In this document: piece by piece, positions 1-8,781 of the stretch
How positions within the stretch are numbered: the first letter of the stretch is position 1
Layout of the letters: each line of letters opens with the position of its first letter
NCBI RefSeq assembly: GCF_900107435.1
Contig: NZ_FNPZ01000002.1
Span: 698,979 to 762,978, forward strand
Length of the DNA stretch: 64,000 bases
Direction of reading: 5' to 3'
Origin: Herbiconiux ginsengi
GTDB taxonomy: Bacteria; Actinomycetota; Actinomycetes; Actinomycetales; Microbacteriaceae
The notes under the pieces: generated by a model
What the model was told of the DNA's origin: nothing
Database searches by the model: none
Seen by the model: the letters and a program-made list of their open reading frames with translations, nothing else
Translations under genes and position numbers: made by a program

Positions 1-977
1 CTCAGACGGCCGAAGAAGCTCGACAACCCGATGAGGAGAAGGCTCGTCGGCACCATCGCGAACCCGGCCCAGGTGGCGCTGTAGCCTGCCACCTGCTGCA
101 GGAACACGGCGACGCTGAAGAAACCGAGCGAGAGCGCGCCGTAGATGAGGAACGTGGAGACGTTGCCCACCGAGAAGTTGCGCACGCGGAAGAGCTCGAG
201 CGGCAGCATCGGCTGAGCGGTGCGCCGTTCCCAGAGCACGAACGCCGCCAGCGCGACGATGCCGACCACCATCGGCACCATCACCACGGGCGACCCCCAG
301 CCGAAGTTCGACTGCTCGATCAGGGCGAAGACGGGGAAGCCGAGCCCGACGATGCCGAGCACGGCGCCGACGTAGTCGATGCGCGCGCCCTCGAGGTGCG
401 CGTGGTCGTGGTCGAGCTTCATCAGGAGGAAGAGGGTGACGGCGATCGGCAGCACGTTGATGCCGAAGACGTAGCGCCAGGAGAGGCTGTCGACCAGCAC
501 CCCGCCGAGGATCGGTCCGGCGATGTTGGCGACGCTCGTGAACGCCGTCCAGGTGCCGATCGCGCGGCCCTGCCCCATGCCGGTGAAGTTCGCGAGGATG
601 AGGGCGAGCGAGCTCGGCACGAGCAGGGCGCCGGCGATGCCCTGTACGCCGCGGGCCACGATGAGGAACTCGATCGTCGGGGCGAAGGCGCAGGCCAGCG
701 AGGCGACGCCGAAGCCGATGAGGCCGACGAGCAGCACCTTCTTGCGGCCGTAGACGTCGGAGAGCGATCCGGCGAGCAGGATGACGGCGCCGAGTGTGAG
801 CAGGTAGGAGTCGACCACCCACTGCTGCGAGGCGAGGCCGCCCCCGAGCTCCTTGCTGATCGCGGGGAGCGCCACGTTGATGACGGTCGCGTCGAGGAAG
901 GAGATGAACGAGGCCAGCACGGCCACGGAGAGTACGAATTTCTGCTGCCTCGTCATCGCCGTCGCGGTCTTCGCCAT
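1..977 (-). CDS. MFS drug/H+ antiporter, DHA2-like (3' end outside window)
   Basis: Reading leftwards from ATG at 977 the frame stays open to the window edge, giving about 325 residues; the C-terminal part lies outside. It is an inner-membrane major facilitator of the EmrB/QacA type. The N-terminus has the family hallmark LDATVINVALPAI in helix 1, followed by the loop motif GSLSDVYGRKKVLL between helices 2 and 3, and at least nine hydrophobic helices. Expected role: proton-coupled export of drugs or other small hydrophobic molecules; the substrate cannot be told. An in-frame ATG at 995 is an alternative start, since a run of six G abuts the 977 codon. It is divergent from the GH76 gene at 1035, with a very short shared upstream region. 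Confidence 0.9.
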   Translation of the reverse strand, partial: MAKTATAMTRQQKFVLSVAVLASFISFLDATVINVALPAISKELGGGLASQQWVVDSYLLTLGAVILLAGSLSDVYGRKKVLLVGLIGFGVASLACAFAPTIEFLIVARGVQGIAGALLVPSSLALILANFTGMGQGRAIGTWTAFTSVANIAGPILGGVLVDSLSWRYVFGINVLPIAVTLFLLMKLDHDHAHLEGARIDYVGAVLGIVGLGFPVFALIEQSNFGWGSPVVMVPMVVGIVALAAFVLWERRTAQPMLPLELFRVRNFSVGNVSTFLIYGALSLGFFSVAVFLQQVAGYSATWAGFAMVPTSLLLIGLSSFFGRL

Positions 978-1034
978 CCCCCCAGTCAAGCCCATCGGAG
1001 CGCTCACCGCGAACAGCGCGAGAATGAGCGGGTG

Positions 1035-2264
1035 ATGGCTGGAACGGATGCGCAGCGGGACGACGGCGACAGCGCCTGGAGCGATCGGGCCGAGAGCGCT
1101 CAGAACGCCCTGACCGCAGCCTTCGGCACCCGTCTCCGCCGCGGCGGATTGCGCAACACCGCACCATGGCGGCTGCGGCAGGCCGTCGCCTTCAACTACT
1201 GGTGGCTGGCCCACGCGATCGAGGTGCGGATCGATGCGTTCGAGCGCAGCGGAGATCCGGATCGGCTGCAGAGTGCGGGCCGACTGCTGGAGCTGCTCCG
1301 CCGGCGCAACCGGGGCACCCTGGTCAACGACTACTTCGACGACATGGGTTGGCTGGCGATCGCCCTGACCCGACTGCACGCCGCCACCGGCGAGCGCCGC
1401 TTCCTCGGCGAAGCGGTGGGCTTGTGGAACCACATCCGGAGCGCCGGATGGAACTCGCAGTGTGGCGCATCCGTCGCCTGGCGCGCGCAGCAGCTCGACT
1501 ACAAGAACGCGCCCACCAACGGCGTCTTCGCCCTGCTCTCGGCGCGGCTTTTCGCGGTGACGGGCGAATCCGCCCATGCCCACGCCGCCCGGGATGCGCT
1601 GGACTGGATCGAGACGACCCTCGTCGACCCCTCCACCGGCATCGTGGCCGACGGTGTGAACCGGCTCGGTGACGGCGGTGTCGACGCCGACTGGGTGTTC
1701 AGCTACAACCAGGGGCTCTATGCGGGGGCGCTCGGCGAGGTGGCGGGGTGGCGCGCCGGCGCGGGAGAGGGGGCAGGAGGTGCAGAGCGCACGGGAGGCG
1801 CCTCGGGCACGGGCGGCGCAGGGGACACGGGAGCGGGAGGCAGCGCGGGTACGGAGGGGCTGCGCGGTGCCCCAGCGTCCGGCGACGCGCTGGCACGCGC
1901 CGAGCGCACGGCAGTGGCGGCCGTCCGGCTCGCGCCGAGGGGCGTGATCACGACCGAGAACTCGCGGCTCGACCAGCGCGGCGGGGGCGACATCGGCCTC
2001 TTCAAAGGCGTCTTCGTGCGCTACCTGGGCGAGCTGATCCCCCGGTTGCCGCAGGAGTCGGCCGGGCGGCGACTCCTCGTGGACTTCGTGCGCACGAGTA
2101 CGGATGTGCTCTGGTCGGGCATCCATCGGTCTCCCGAACTGCGCGCCGGCGACGACTGGAGCCGGCCGGCGCCACCGGTGACCTTCCTCTCGACGCAGCT
2201 GAGCGCCGTGATGGCGCTCGAGACCCGAGCCCGGTTGGACCGCGGCGGACTCGTCGGCGGCTGA
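1035..2264 (+). CDS. Glycoside hydrolase family 76-like protein
   Basis: A 409-residue protein resembling alpha-1,6-mannanases (GH76). The (alpha/alpha) barrel signature is visible: FNYWWLAHAIEVR near 53, the catalytic pair in NDYFDDMGWLAIA (Asp102-Asp103), the GWNSQCG...W segment after it, and FSYNQGLYAGAL later on. No signal peptide is seen, so it may act in the cytoplasm, which is unusual for mannanases. A Gly/Ala/Thr-rich low-complexity insert of about 45 residues (roughly 1755-1890) splits the domain. The open frame continues far upstream to 396, but that part is antisense to the MFS gene; ATG 1035, preceded by GAGCGGG, is a natural start. An in-frame GTG sits directly before it. Confidence 0.82.
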   Translation: MAGTDAQRDDGDSAWSDRAESAQNALTAAFGTRLRRGGLRNTAPWRLRQAVAFNYWWLAHAIEVRIDAFERSGDPDRLQSAGRLLELLRRRNRGTLVNDYFDDMGWLAIALTRLHAATGERRFLGEAVGLWNHIRSAGWNSQCGASVAWRAQQLDYKNAPTNGVFALLSARLFAVTGESAHAHAARDALDWIETTLVDPSTGIVADGVNRLGDGGVDADWVFSYNQGLYAGALGEVAGWRAGAGEGAGGAERTGGASGTGGAGDTGAGGSAGTEGLRGAPASGDALARAERTAVAAVRLAPRGVITTENSRLDQRGGGDIGLFKGVFVRYLGELIPRLPQESAGRRLLVDFVRTSTDVLWSGIHRSPELRAGDDWSRPAPPVTFLSTQLSAVMALETRARLDRGGLVGG

Positions 2265-2312
2265 GCACCGCCCGGTCGCCCGGGGCGCCGCGGCCCCCGG
2301 CTCCGGCACGCG

Positions 2313-2783
2313 CTACTCCGGCACGACCACGGTCACCCGGAAGTCGAGGCGCGCGCCGGGATCGTCGGGTCGCACGCGCACGACGACCCGGCGCGAGCGG
2401 TCGACGCCGGGCGGACCCGCGACCGGGCTGATGCCGTCGACCTCCTCGGCCGTCACCTCGAAGATCCGCTCCCCTGCGTCAACGTTCCCACCCTCGTCGC
2501 GCCCCGCCAGCGGCCCCGGCGAGGAGCGGAAGGCGGGATCGGCGATGCCCGTGTCGACGCTCAGTGCGCCGGCGCGGGTGACGGCGACGGCGGTGAGCTC
2601 GACGGTGCGGCTGAGACCGGAGTGCAGGGGCGCCTCCGCTTCACCGTCCGCGCCTGCGTGCAGGCTCTCGAAGCTCGCGATCACGTCGCGTCGGAACGCG
2701 TCGCCGAGGGTGCCGCGCAGGGTGCGGCCGATCAGGAAGAGCTCGACCGGCTCTTCTGAAGGCTCAACCGGTGACGAGGACAC
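2313..2783 (-). CDS. Hypothetical protein downstream of osmC-like gene
   Basis: A 156-residue acidic protein that I do not recognise. It starts with GTG at 2783 and overlaps the end of the OsmC gene by 20 bases, so it is probably translationally coupled to it. There is no signal peptide or membrane segment. The N-terminal 45 residues look helical and the rest is beta-rich with a Gly/Pro-rich middle; the C-terminal third alternates Val and Arg/Asp as in a beta-sandwich. No strong ribosome binding site precedes the GTG, so the exact start is uncertain. Confidence 0.55.
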   Translation of the reverse strand: MSSSPVEPSEEPVELFLIGRTLRGTLGDAFRRDVIASFESLHAGADGEAEAPLHSGLSRTVELTAVAVTRAGALSVDTGIADPAFRSSPGPLAGRDEGGNVDAGERIFEVTAEEVDGISPVAGPPGVDRSRRVVVRVRPDDPGARLDFRVTVVVPE

Positions 2784-3234
2784 GGGGGTCGTGGTGCACG
2801 GGGAAGTTCACCGAGCTCGCGATGAAGCACACCTGGTTGGCCTCGTGGTGCATGGTGGCGAGCAGCTCGTCATCGACGGGCTCGGTGACGGTGACAACCG
2901 GATGCAGCGTGACACTCGTGAATCGACCGCCATTGCCCTCCTGCTCCATGACGCCCTCCGCGGCATCCGTGTAATCGGTCACGACGACGCCATGCAGCAC
3001 GGCGACGTGCAGGAACGACAGCATGTGGCACTCGCTGAGGGCGGCCAGCAGGAGCTCTTCGGGGTTCCAGCGGTCGGCGTCGCCGTGGAAGGTGCGATCG
3101 GCCGAGGCCTCGAGCGGATGCTTGCCCTCCGCCGTCACGAGGCTCTGCCGGCCATAGTCGCGATAGCCGCTGGTGCCGGTGCCGCGATTGCCAAGCCAGG
3201 CCACATCGACGGTGTAGTGATGCTCACGATTCAC
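2764..3234 (-). CDS. OsmC family peroxiredoxin
   Basis: A 156-residue cytoplasmic protein of the OsmC/Ohr superfamily, thiol peroxidases that reduce organic hydroperoxides. The two redox cysteines expected for the family are present: Cys69 in LSECHMLSFL and Cys136 in QVCFIASSVNFP, along with the NPEELLLAAL helix start that precedes the first cysteine. Length matches the family. The downstream gene overlaps its end. The next gene, gabT, is divergent, and the roughly 50-base gap must carry both promoters. Substrate preference (fatty acid versus small alkyl hydroperoxide) cannot be read from the sequence. Confidence 0.88.
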   Translation of the reverse strand: MNREHHYTVDVAWLGNRGTGTSGYRDYGRQSLVTAEGKHPLEASADRTFHGDADRWNPEELLLAALSECHMLSFLHVAVLHGVVVTDYTDAAEGVMEQEGNGGRFTSVTLHPVVTVTEPVDDELLATMHHEANQVCFIASSVNFPVHHDPRVLVTG

Positions 3235-3286
3235 CTCGCCATGCTATCTCCGGTGCCCGGGATGCCTGGCCTAAACTGGCCGGACT

Positions 3287-4660
3287 ATGACTGACACCAT
3301 CGACGCCTCGGTTGCGGCCCCCGTCTACTCCGTTTCCCAGGAGCGGAGGATCGTGACCGCGATCCCCGGCCCCAAGTCGCAGGAGCTGCACCAACGACGT
3401 CTGGCCGTCGTGCCCCCCGGAGTCTCCAGCGTGCTGCCGGTGTACATCGCCAAGGCCAACGGTGCCGTGCTGGTCGACGTCGACGGCAACCAGTTCATCG
3501 ACCTCGGCGCCGGCATCGGCGTGACCACGATCGGCCACACCGAGACGGCCGTCATCGCCGCCGCGGCCGCGCAGCTGCACGACGTGGTGCACACCCTCTT
3601 CACCGTCACGCCCTACGAGGAGTACGTGCGGGTGGCGGAGCTGCTCGCCGAGCACACTCCCGGCGACTTCGCGAAGCGCACCGTGCTGGTGAACTCCGGC
3701 GCCGAGGCGGTGGAGAACGGCGTGAAGATCGCGCGCAAGTACACCGGGCGCTCCGGTGTCGCGGTGCTCGAGCACGCCTACCACGGCCGCACCAACCTCA
3801 CCATGGCCATGAACTTCAAGGCCGCTCCGTATTCCACCGGGTTCGGGCCGTTCGCGGGCGACATCTACCGGGCCCCGAACTCCTACCCCTACCACGACGG
3901 CCTCTCGGGCGCCGAGGCCGCGGCCCGCACGATCAACTACCTCGAGAAGACCGTCGGCGCCGCTGACCTCGCATGCCTCGTGGTCGAGCCGATCCAGGGC
4001 GAGGGCGGATTCGTCATCCCGGCCGAGGGCTATCTGCCGGCGCTGCAGGAATGGTGCACGGCGCAGGGCGTGGTGTTCATCGCCGACGAGATCCAGAGCG
4101 GCATGGCGCGCACCGGCGAGTACTTCGCCAGCACGCACTTCGGTCTCGTGCCCGACATGGTGCTCACCGCCAAAGGCATCGCCGGGGGTCTGCCGCTCGC
4201 GGGCGTGACCGGCCGTGCGACGATCATGGATGCCGCGCAGCCGGGCGGACTCGGCGGCACCTTCGGCGGCAACCCGGTCGCCGCCGCGGCCGCGGTCGCG
4301 GTGTTCGAGCAGATCGAGAAGGGCGACCTCCTCGGCGAGGCCGCGCGGATCGAGCAGACCCTGATCACCGGGCTGCGCGCCCTGCAGGACAAGTACGACA
4401 TCATCGGCGACGTGCGCGGCATCGGCGCCATGGTCGCGATCGAGCTCGTCGAGCCGGGCACCGGATCGACCACCAAGACGCCGCACGCCGAGGCCGTGAG
4501 CGCGATCGCCGCCTACGCCGCACAGCACGGAGTGCTCATCCTGACGGCGGGAACCTACGGCAACGTGCTGCGCTTCCTGCCGAGCCTCGCGATCTCCGAC
4601 GAACTGCTCGACGATGCCCTGACGGTGCTCGACGAGGCGTTCGCGCAACTCGCGCGATGA
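3287..4660 (+). CDS. gabT: 4-aminobutyrate aminotransferase
   Basis: A 457-residue class III PLP-dependent aminotransferase. It moves the amino group of GABA to 2-oxoglutarate, giving succinate semialdehyde and glutamate. Visible landmarks are NSGAEAVENGVKIAR (PLP phosphate cup, near 136-150), the cofactor-binding Asp267 in FIADEIQSG, and the Schiff-base Lys296 in LTAKGIAGGLPL. These match GabT rather than ornithine or acetylornithine transaminases, although substrate range is inferred. The stop overlaps the start of the following asparaginase-family gene by 4 bases (ATGA), so the two are co-transcribed. A TAAACT box at 3272 close to the ATG suggests a very short leader. The polyamine transporter operon lies just beyond and convergent, which fits putrescine to GABA catabolism. 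Confidence 0.9.
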   Translation: MTDTIDASVAAPVYSVSQERRIVTAIPGPKSQELHQRRLAVVPPGVSSVLPVYIAKANGAVLVDVDGNQFIDLGAGIGVTTIGHTETAVIAAAAAQLHDVVHTLFTVTPYEEYVRVAELLAEHTPGDFAKRTVLVNSGAEAVENGVKIARKYTGRSGVAVLEHAYHGRTNLTMAMNFKAAPYSTGFGPFAGDIYRAPNSYPYHDGLSGAEAAARTINYLEKTVGAADLACLVVEPIQGEGGFVIPAEGYLPALQEWCTAQGVVFIADEIQSGMARTGEYFASTHFGLVPDMVLTAKGIAGGLPLAGVTGRATIMDAAQPGGLGGTFGGNPVAAAAAVAVFEQIEKGDLLGEAARIEQTLITGLRALQDKYDIIGDVRGIGAMVAIELVEPGTGSTTKTPHAEAVSAIAAYAAQHGVLILTAGTYGNVLRFLPSLAISDELLDDALTVLDEAFAQLAR

Positions 4661-5646
4661 GCGGCACAGACGTGCCCGGCACGGCGACACTCGCCGAGTC
4701 GGTCGAGCTCGCCGTCGTGACCCGCAGCGGCTTCGTCGAGTCGCGGCACGCGGGCTCGGCGGTCGTGCTCTCCCCCGGCGGCGAGATCGTCGCGAGCGTC
4801 GGCGCGCCCGACCGTCCGGTCTATCCGCGCTCGAGCCTGAAGCCGTTCCAAGCGCTCACCGTGCTGGAGTCAGGCGTCGAGCTCGGTTCCGTGCAGACCG
4901 CGATGTCCATGGCGAGCCACACCGCCACCCCGGCGCACGTCGCCGTGGTGCGTTCCATGCTCGAGCTCGGTGGCCTCACCCCTGACGCGCTCGGCTGCCC
5001 TGCCGACTGGCCCGCCGATGCGGCGGCACGCACCGAGGTGATCCGCAGCGGCGGCCACCCCGAACGCCTCTTCATGACCTGCTCCGGCAAGCACGCGGCC
5101 ATGCTGCTCGCTTGCGCCGCGAACGACTGGAGCACCACCGACTACCTCGACCTGGCCCATCCGCTGCAGCAGCGCATCCTCGCCACGGTCGAGCGTCTCA
5201 CCGGCGAGCCTGTGGTGCACACCGGGGTCGACGGATGCGGCACACCGGTGCACGCGATGTCGTTGACCGCGCTGGCACGCGGCTACCACCGGCTGCGGCT
5301 CGCGGAGGAGGGGCCGGCTCGGCAACTCGTCGACGCCGCCCTCGCGAACGGCTGGGCGGTGGAGGGCCCTGGGCGCCCGAACACCATCGTGATCGATCGC
5401 CTCGGCGTTCTCGCGAAGTTCGGCGCCGACGGTGTGATGGTGCTCGTGGCCCCCGACGGCACCACCGTGGCGCTCAAGATTCTCGACGGGAACCTGCGCC
5501 CGGCCACGCTCGTGGCGCTCAGCCTGCTCGCCCGACACAGCGCACTCGAGCCGGCTGCGGTCGCCGACGTGGTCTCCGAGCTCGACCTCACCGTGTGGGG
5601 CCGCGGCGAACCGGTGGGCGCCGTCATGGTGTCGCCGAACCTCTGA
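4657..5646 (+). CDS. Asparaginase (AnsA-like, L-asparaginase II family)
   Basis: A 329-residue protein of the thermolabile L-asparaginase / RhAII family, distinct from the E. coli AnsA/AnsB fold. It would hydrolyse asparagine to aspartate and ammonia. Motifs seen are YPRSSLKPFQAL with the catalytic Ser-Leu-Lys near 55, TCSGKHAAML near 147, GVDGCGTPVHAMSL near 187, and a C-terminal LKILDGNLRPA. The open frame extends upstream within gabT, but the ATGA overlap with the gabT stop marks the start at 4657. Pairing with gabT suggests a nitrogen-scavenging operon. The specific activity is inferred from family membership only. Confidence 0.85.
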   Translation: MSGTDVPGTATLAESVELAVVTRSGFVESRHAGSAVVLSPGGEIVASVGAPDRPVYPRSSLKPFQALTVLESGVELGSVQTAMSMASHTATPAHVAVVRSMLELGGLTPDALGCPADWPADAAARTEVIRSGGHPERLFMTCSGKHAAMLLACAANDWSTTDYLDLAHPLQQRILATVERLTGEPVVHTGVDGCGTPVHAMSLTALARGYHRLRLAEEGPARQLVDAALANGWAVEGPGRPNTIVIDRLGVLAKFGADGVMVLVAPDGTTVALKILDGNLRPATLVALSLLARHSALEPAAVADVVSELDLTVWGRGEPVGAVMVSPNL

Positions 5647-5657
5647 CCGGTACGCAC

Positions 5658-5769
5658 TGCCCCGTGGGCTCTACCCGGTGGGCTCTGCCCCGGGGGCACT
5701 GCCCGGTGGGCTCTACCACGTTGACTCTGCCCCGTGGGCACTGCCCCGTCGGCCCTGCCCGCTCAGTTC
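5658..5769 (+). repeat. 14-bp tandem repeat, 8 units
   Basis: Eight back-to-back 14-base units with consensus TGCCCCGTGGGCTC run from 5658 to 5769. Units 1, 4 and 6 are closest to consensus; unit 5 (5714-5727) and unit 8 are most diverged. The array fills the gap between the asparaginase-family gene and the convergent permease gene. Each unit contains a small GCCC/GGGC dyad, so the transcript could fold. No gene is supported inside it. Confidence 0.85.
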
Positions 5770-5797
5770 TCGCCCGTAGCCTGGAGGCCCGCAGGCG

Positions 5798-6664
5798 TCA
5801 ACTCTGGCGCGCCAGCCGCTTGGCCCGCGCCGCGCGACTCACCTGAGCCACCACCACGATCACGATCGCCAGCAGGAAGACGGCGGATGCGATGACGTTC
5901 ACCTGCGCCGGAATGCCGCGAGCGGCCGCGATGTAGATGAATTTCGGGAAGGTGTCGACAGCGCCCGAGTTGAAGTTCGTGATGATGAAGTCGTCGAAGC
6001 TCAGGGCGAAGGAGAGCAGAGCGGCCGCGGCGATGCCAGGCAGGAGCAGCGGGAACGTGATGCGCCAGAAGACCTGTGTGGGCGAGCCGTAGAGATCGCG
6101 ACCGGCTTCTTCGAGCGCTGGGTCGAGGCTCGCCACGCGCGCCTTCACCGTCACCACGACGAAACTGATGCAGAACATCGTGTGCGCCAGGATGATGGTG
6201 ACGAGCCCTTTCTCGGCTCCGATGGTGAGGAACTGAGCCGCCAGACCAGCACCGAGCACAACCTCGGGGGTGGCCATGGGGAGGAACAGCAGCAGGCTGA
6301 TCGCCGAGCGTGCGCGGAACCGGTAGCGCACGAGGGCGATGGCGATGAGGGTGCCGAGCGCCGTGGCGATCACGGTGGCGATGACCCCCACCAGGATGCT
6401 GTTACCGAACGCCTCGCACAGCCCCTGCGTGTTGCAGACCGTGAGCCACTTCTCGAGGGTGAACCCCTGCCAGGCGATGTTGAGCTTGCCCGAGTCGTTG
6501 AACGAGAAGACGAAGGTGTACGCGATCGGGATGAGCAGGAACAGCAAGGCCAGCACGGTGTAGATCGGCAGACCGATGCCGCGCATCCGGAATCGCCGGC
6601 GTGACGCGGGTGAGGGCTCGAATGACGCCTGTTCGAAGGCCTTGGCCGGGACGGCGCTGGTCAT
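5798..6664 (-). CDS. potC: ABC transporter permease, spermidine/putrescine type (PotC-like)
   Basis: A 288-residue inner-membrane permease with six hydrophobic segments. The cytoplasmic EAA loop reads EEAGRDLYGSPTQVFWRITFPLLLPGI, which docks on the ATPase; this sequence and the FDDFIITNF motif in the last third are typical of PotC. The ATG at 6664 overlaps the stop of the upstream permease gene (ATGA); the longer open frame to 7723 is only a shadow of that gene. It is the last gene of the minus-strand operon potD-potA-potB-potC. A 14-bp tandem array follows its stop. Confidence 0.88.
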   Translation of the reverse strand: MTSAVPAKAFEQASFEPSPASRRRFRMRGIGLPIYTVLALLFLLIPIAYTFVFSFNDSGKLNIAWQGFTLEKWLTVCNTQGLCEAFGNSILVGVIATVIATALGTLIAIALVRYRFRARSAISLLLFLPMATPEVVLGAGLAAQFLTIGAEKGLVTIILAHTMFCISFVVVTVKARVASLDPALEEAGRDLYGSPTQVFWRITFPLLLPGIAAAALLSFALSFDDFIITNFNSGAVDTFPKFIYIAAARGIPAQVNVIASAVFLLAIVIVVVAQVSRAARAKRLARQS

Positions 6665-7572
6665 ATCAGGTCCTCCGTTCCGGAGCGGCGCACATAGATG
6701 CCCACGATGATGAGGATCACCGCCATCAGCACGATCGAGAGCGCGGCCGCGATCGGATAGTTCTGCAGCACGAGGAAGTTCGCCTCGATTGCGTTTCCGA
6801 CCATCGCCGTCGACGAACTGCCGAGGAAGTCGCGGCTGGCGTTGATGTAGTCGCCGGCCGCGGGGATGAAGGTCAGCAGCGTTCCGGAGACGATGCCCGG
6901 CATCGAGAGCGGGATCGTGATCTTGCGGAACGTCGTCCACGGGCTCGCGTAGAGATCGGCTCCCGCCTCGATGTACCGGGTGTCGAGGCGTTCGAGCGTC
7001 GCGTAGAGCGGCAAGGTCATGAACGGGATGAAGTTGTAGGTGAGGCCGAAGATCACGGAGAAGGCGGTGCCGGTGAGGTGCCCGTCGGAGGGCAGCACGG
7101 CGATGGATTTGAGGAAGACGACGATCGGCCCCTCGTCGGACATGATCTGCTTCCACGCGAGGGTGCGCAGCAGGAAACTGATGAAGAAGGGGGCGATGAC
7201 CAGGGTGAGCATGAGGCTCTGCAACAACGGCCAGCGCCGGGCCTTCACGCCGATGAAGTAGGCGATCGGGTAACTGATCACGAGCGCGAGCACGGTCGCG
7301 ATGAGGGCGTAGCCGAAGGCTCGCAGCACCAACGGCCAGTACTCGGCCATGGCATCCGCGTAGTTCTGCCATTGGAACCCGGCCGTGTATTCGCCGATGT
7401 CGCCGTCGAGCACCGGCTGCTGGAACGAGGTGATGATGAGCGAGATCAGTGGCGCGAGGAAGAACAGCACCAGGTAGAGGATGCCCGGCAAGAGCAGCAC
7501 GAGCGCGATGACGCTGCGCTTGCGCGGCGCCTGCTCGACGACGGCCTGGGACGAGAACGCGGTGAAGGCCAC
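6661..7572 (-). CDS. potB: ABC transporter permease, spermidine/putrescine type (PotB-like)
   Basis: A 303-residue integral membrane protein with six predicted helices. The first follows a short basic N-terminus (APRKRSVIALVLLLPGILYLVLFF). The EAA loop is IEAGADLYASPWTTFRKITIPLSMPGI. The TFIPAAGDYINASRDFLG stretch resembles the PotB/PotH signature (FIP..GEY). It would form the translocation channel with the PotC-like subunit. It is separated by 9 bases from the ATPase gene upstream and overlaps the PotC-like gene downstream, so stoichiometric co-expression is expected. Confidence 0.88.
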   Translation of the reverse strand: MAFTAFSSQAVVEQAPRKRSVIALVLLLPGILYLVLFFLAPLISLIITSFQQPVLDGDIGEYTAGFQWQNYADAMAEYWPLVLRAFGYALIATVLALVISYPIAYFIGVKARRWPLLQSLMLTLVIAPFFISFLLRTLAWKQIMSDEGPIVVFLKSIAVLPSDGHLTGTAFSVIFGLTYNFIPFMTLPLYATLERLDTRYIEAGADLYASPWTTFRKITIPLSMPGIVSGTLLTFIPAAGDYINASRDFLGSSSTAMVGNAIEANFLVLQNYPIAAALSIVLMAVILIIVGIYVRRSGTEDLI

Positions 7573-7581
7573 GGCGCCGCC

Positions 7582-8781
7582 CTACGCCTGTTCCAGCTCT
7601 TCTTCGAGCGCGATCCGTCGTTGCACGGCGATCGATTCGGTGGAGTCGTCGGGCGCGAAGCGGGGCCCGTCGGCCGGATCGTCTTCCAGACCGAACCCGT
7701 GGTCGGCGTTCCACGAGATCCACACCTCGGCGCCCTCGTGCACGACCGGGCCGAACACCATGTTCTGGGCGAAGACGGTGAGCTCCCCGACGCCCGGAAC
7801 CTGCACCAGGTATTGCGTGCTGACCCCGCTGAACGAGACGTCGGTGACCCGGCCCGGGCCGAGCACGTTACGTGCGGAATCCGGGGCGGGGGCCTCGGTG
7901 AGCAGCGAGACCTTCTCGGGTCGCACGCCGATCGTGACCTCCCCCGCGTGCCGCTTGGCGCGCGTGCGCGGCACCGTGATCGGCACCCCGGCGACGTCGA
8001 CGACGATGGCGTCGGCCGAACTCCCGGTGACCTGGCCCGTGAAGAGGTTCGACTGGCCCAGAAAGTTCGCCACGAACGCCGTGCGCGGCAGCTCGTAGAG
8101 CTCCTCCGGAGCCCCCATCTGCTCGATGCGGCCTTTGTTCATCACGGCGACCGTGTCGGCCATGGTCATGGCCTCCTCCTGGTCGTGCGTGACGTGCAGG
8201 AACGTGAGTCCCACCTCGGTCTGGATGGTCTTCAGTTCGAGCTGCATCTGGCGCCGGAGCTTCAGGTCGAGCGCGCCGAGCGGTTCGTCGAGCAGCAGGA
8301 GGGCCGGCCGGTTGACGATCGCCCGGGCGAGCGCGACGCGCTGCTGCTGGCCGCCCGAGAGCTGTGCGGGCCGCCGCGCCGCGAGATGGTCGAGCTCGAC
8401 GAGTCGCAGGGCTTCGTGCGCCTTCGCCACCGGGTCGCCCACTTTGCGGCGCCGGAGCCCGAACGCCACGTTCTCGAGAATCGTCATGTGCGGGAACAGC
8501 GCATACGACTGGAAGACGGTGTTGACCGGCCGCTGGAACGGCTTCGTCGATGTGACGTCTTTGCCGCCGATCAGGATGCGGCCCGCGGTCGGCTCCTCGA
8601 GGCCGGCCACCAACCGCAGCGTGGTGGTCTTGCCGCACCCCGAAGGGCCGAGCAGGGCGAAGAACGACCCCGCGGGGATCGAGAGATCGAGCGCCTCGAT
8701 GGCGGTGAAGCCCGGGAACCGCTTCGTGATGCCGACCAGTTCGAGGTCGGCGCCCTTGTCGGCGAAGGATGCGATGGCCAT
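7582..8781 (-). CDS. potA: Polyamine ABC transporter ATP-binding protein (PotA-like)
   Basis: A 399-residue ATPase of the CUT1/polyamine class. Walker A is GPSGCGKTT at 45-53, the Q-loop is FQSYALFPHM, the signature is LSGGQQQRVALARA at 141-154, and Walker B is LLLLDEP at 161-167, followed by the H-loop HVTHDQEEA. The C-terminal ~150 residues form a TOBE-type regulatory region (GVRPEKVSL...). The ATG at 8781 shares one base with the stop of the binding-protein gene (TGATG). The much longer open frame towards 9609 overlaps the binding-protein gene in another frame and is rejected. The protein powers uptake through the two downstream permeases. Confidence 0.9.
   Translation of the reverse strand: MAIASFADKGADLELVGITKRFPGFTAIEALDLSIPAGSFFALLGPSGCGKTTTLRLVAGLEEPTAGRILIGGKDVTSTKPFQRPVNTVFQSYALFPHMTILENVAFGLRRRKVGDPVAKAHEALRLVELDHLAARRPAQLSGGQQQRVALARAIVNRPALLLLDEPLGALDLKLRRQMQLELKTIQTEVGLTFLHVTHDQEEAMTMADTVAVMNKGRIEQMGAPEELYELPRTAFVANFLGQSNLFTGQVTGSSADAIVVDVAGVPITVPRTRAKRHAGEVTIGVRPEKVSLLTEAPAPDSARNVLGPGRVTDVSFSGVSTQYLVQVPGVGELTVFAQNMVFGPVVHEGAEVWISWNADHGFGLEDDPADGPRFAPDDSTESIAVQRRIALEEELEQA

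Noticed and set aside
396-1034. N-terminal extension of the GH76 frame by about 210 residues
   Set aside because: It is antisense to a clear MFS transporter and has the composition of a shadow frame; a natural start exists at 1035.
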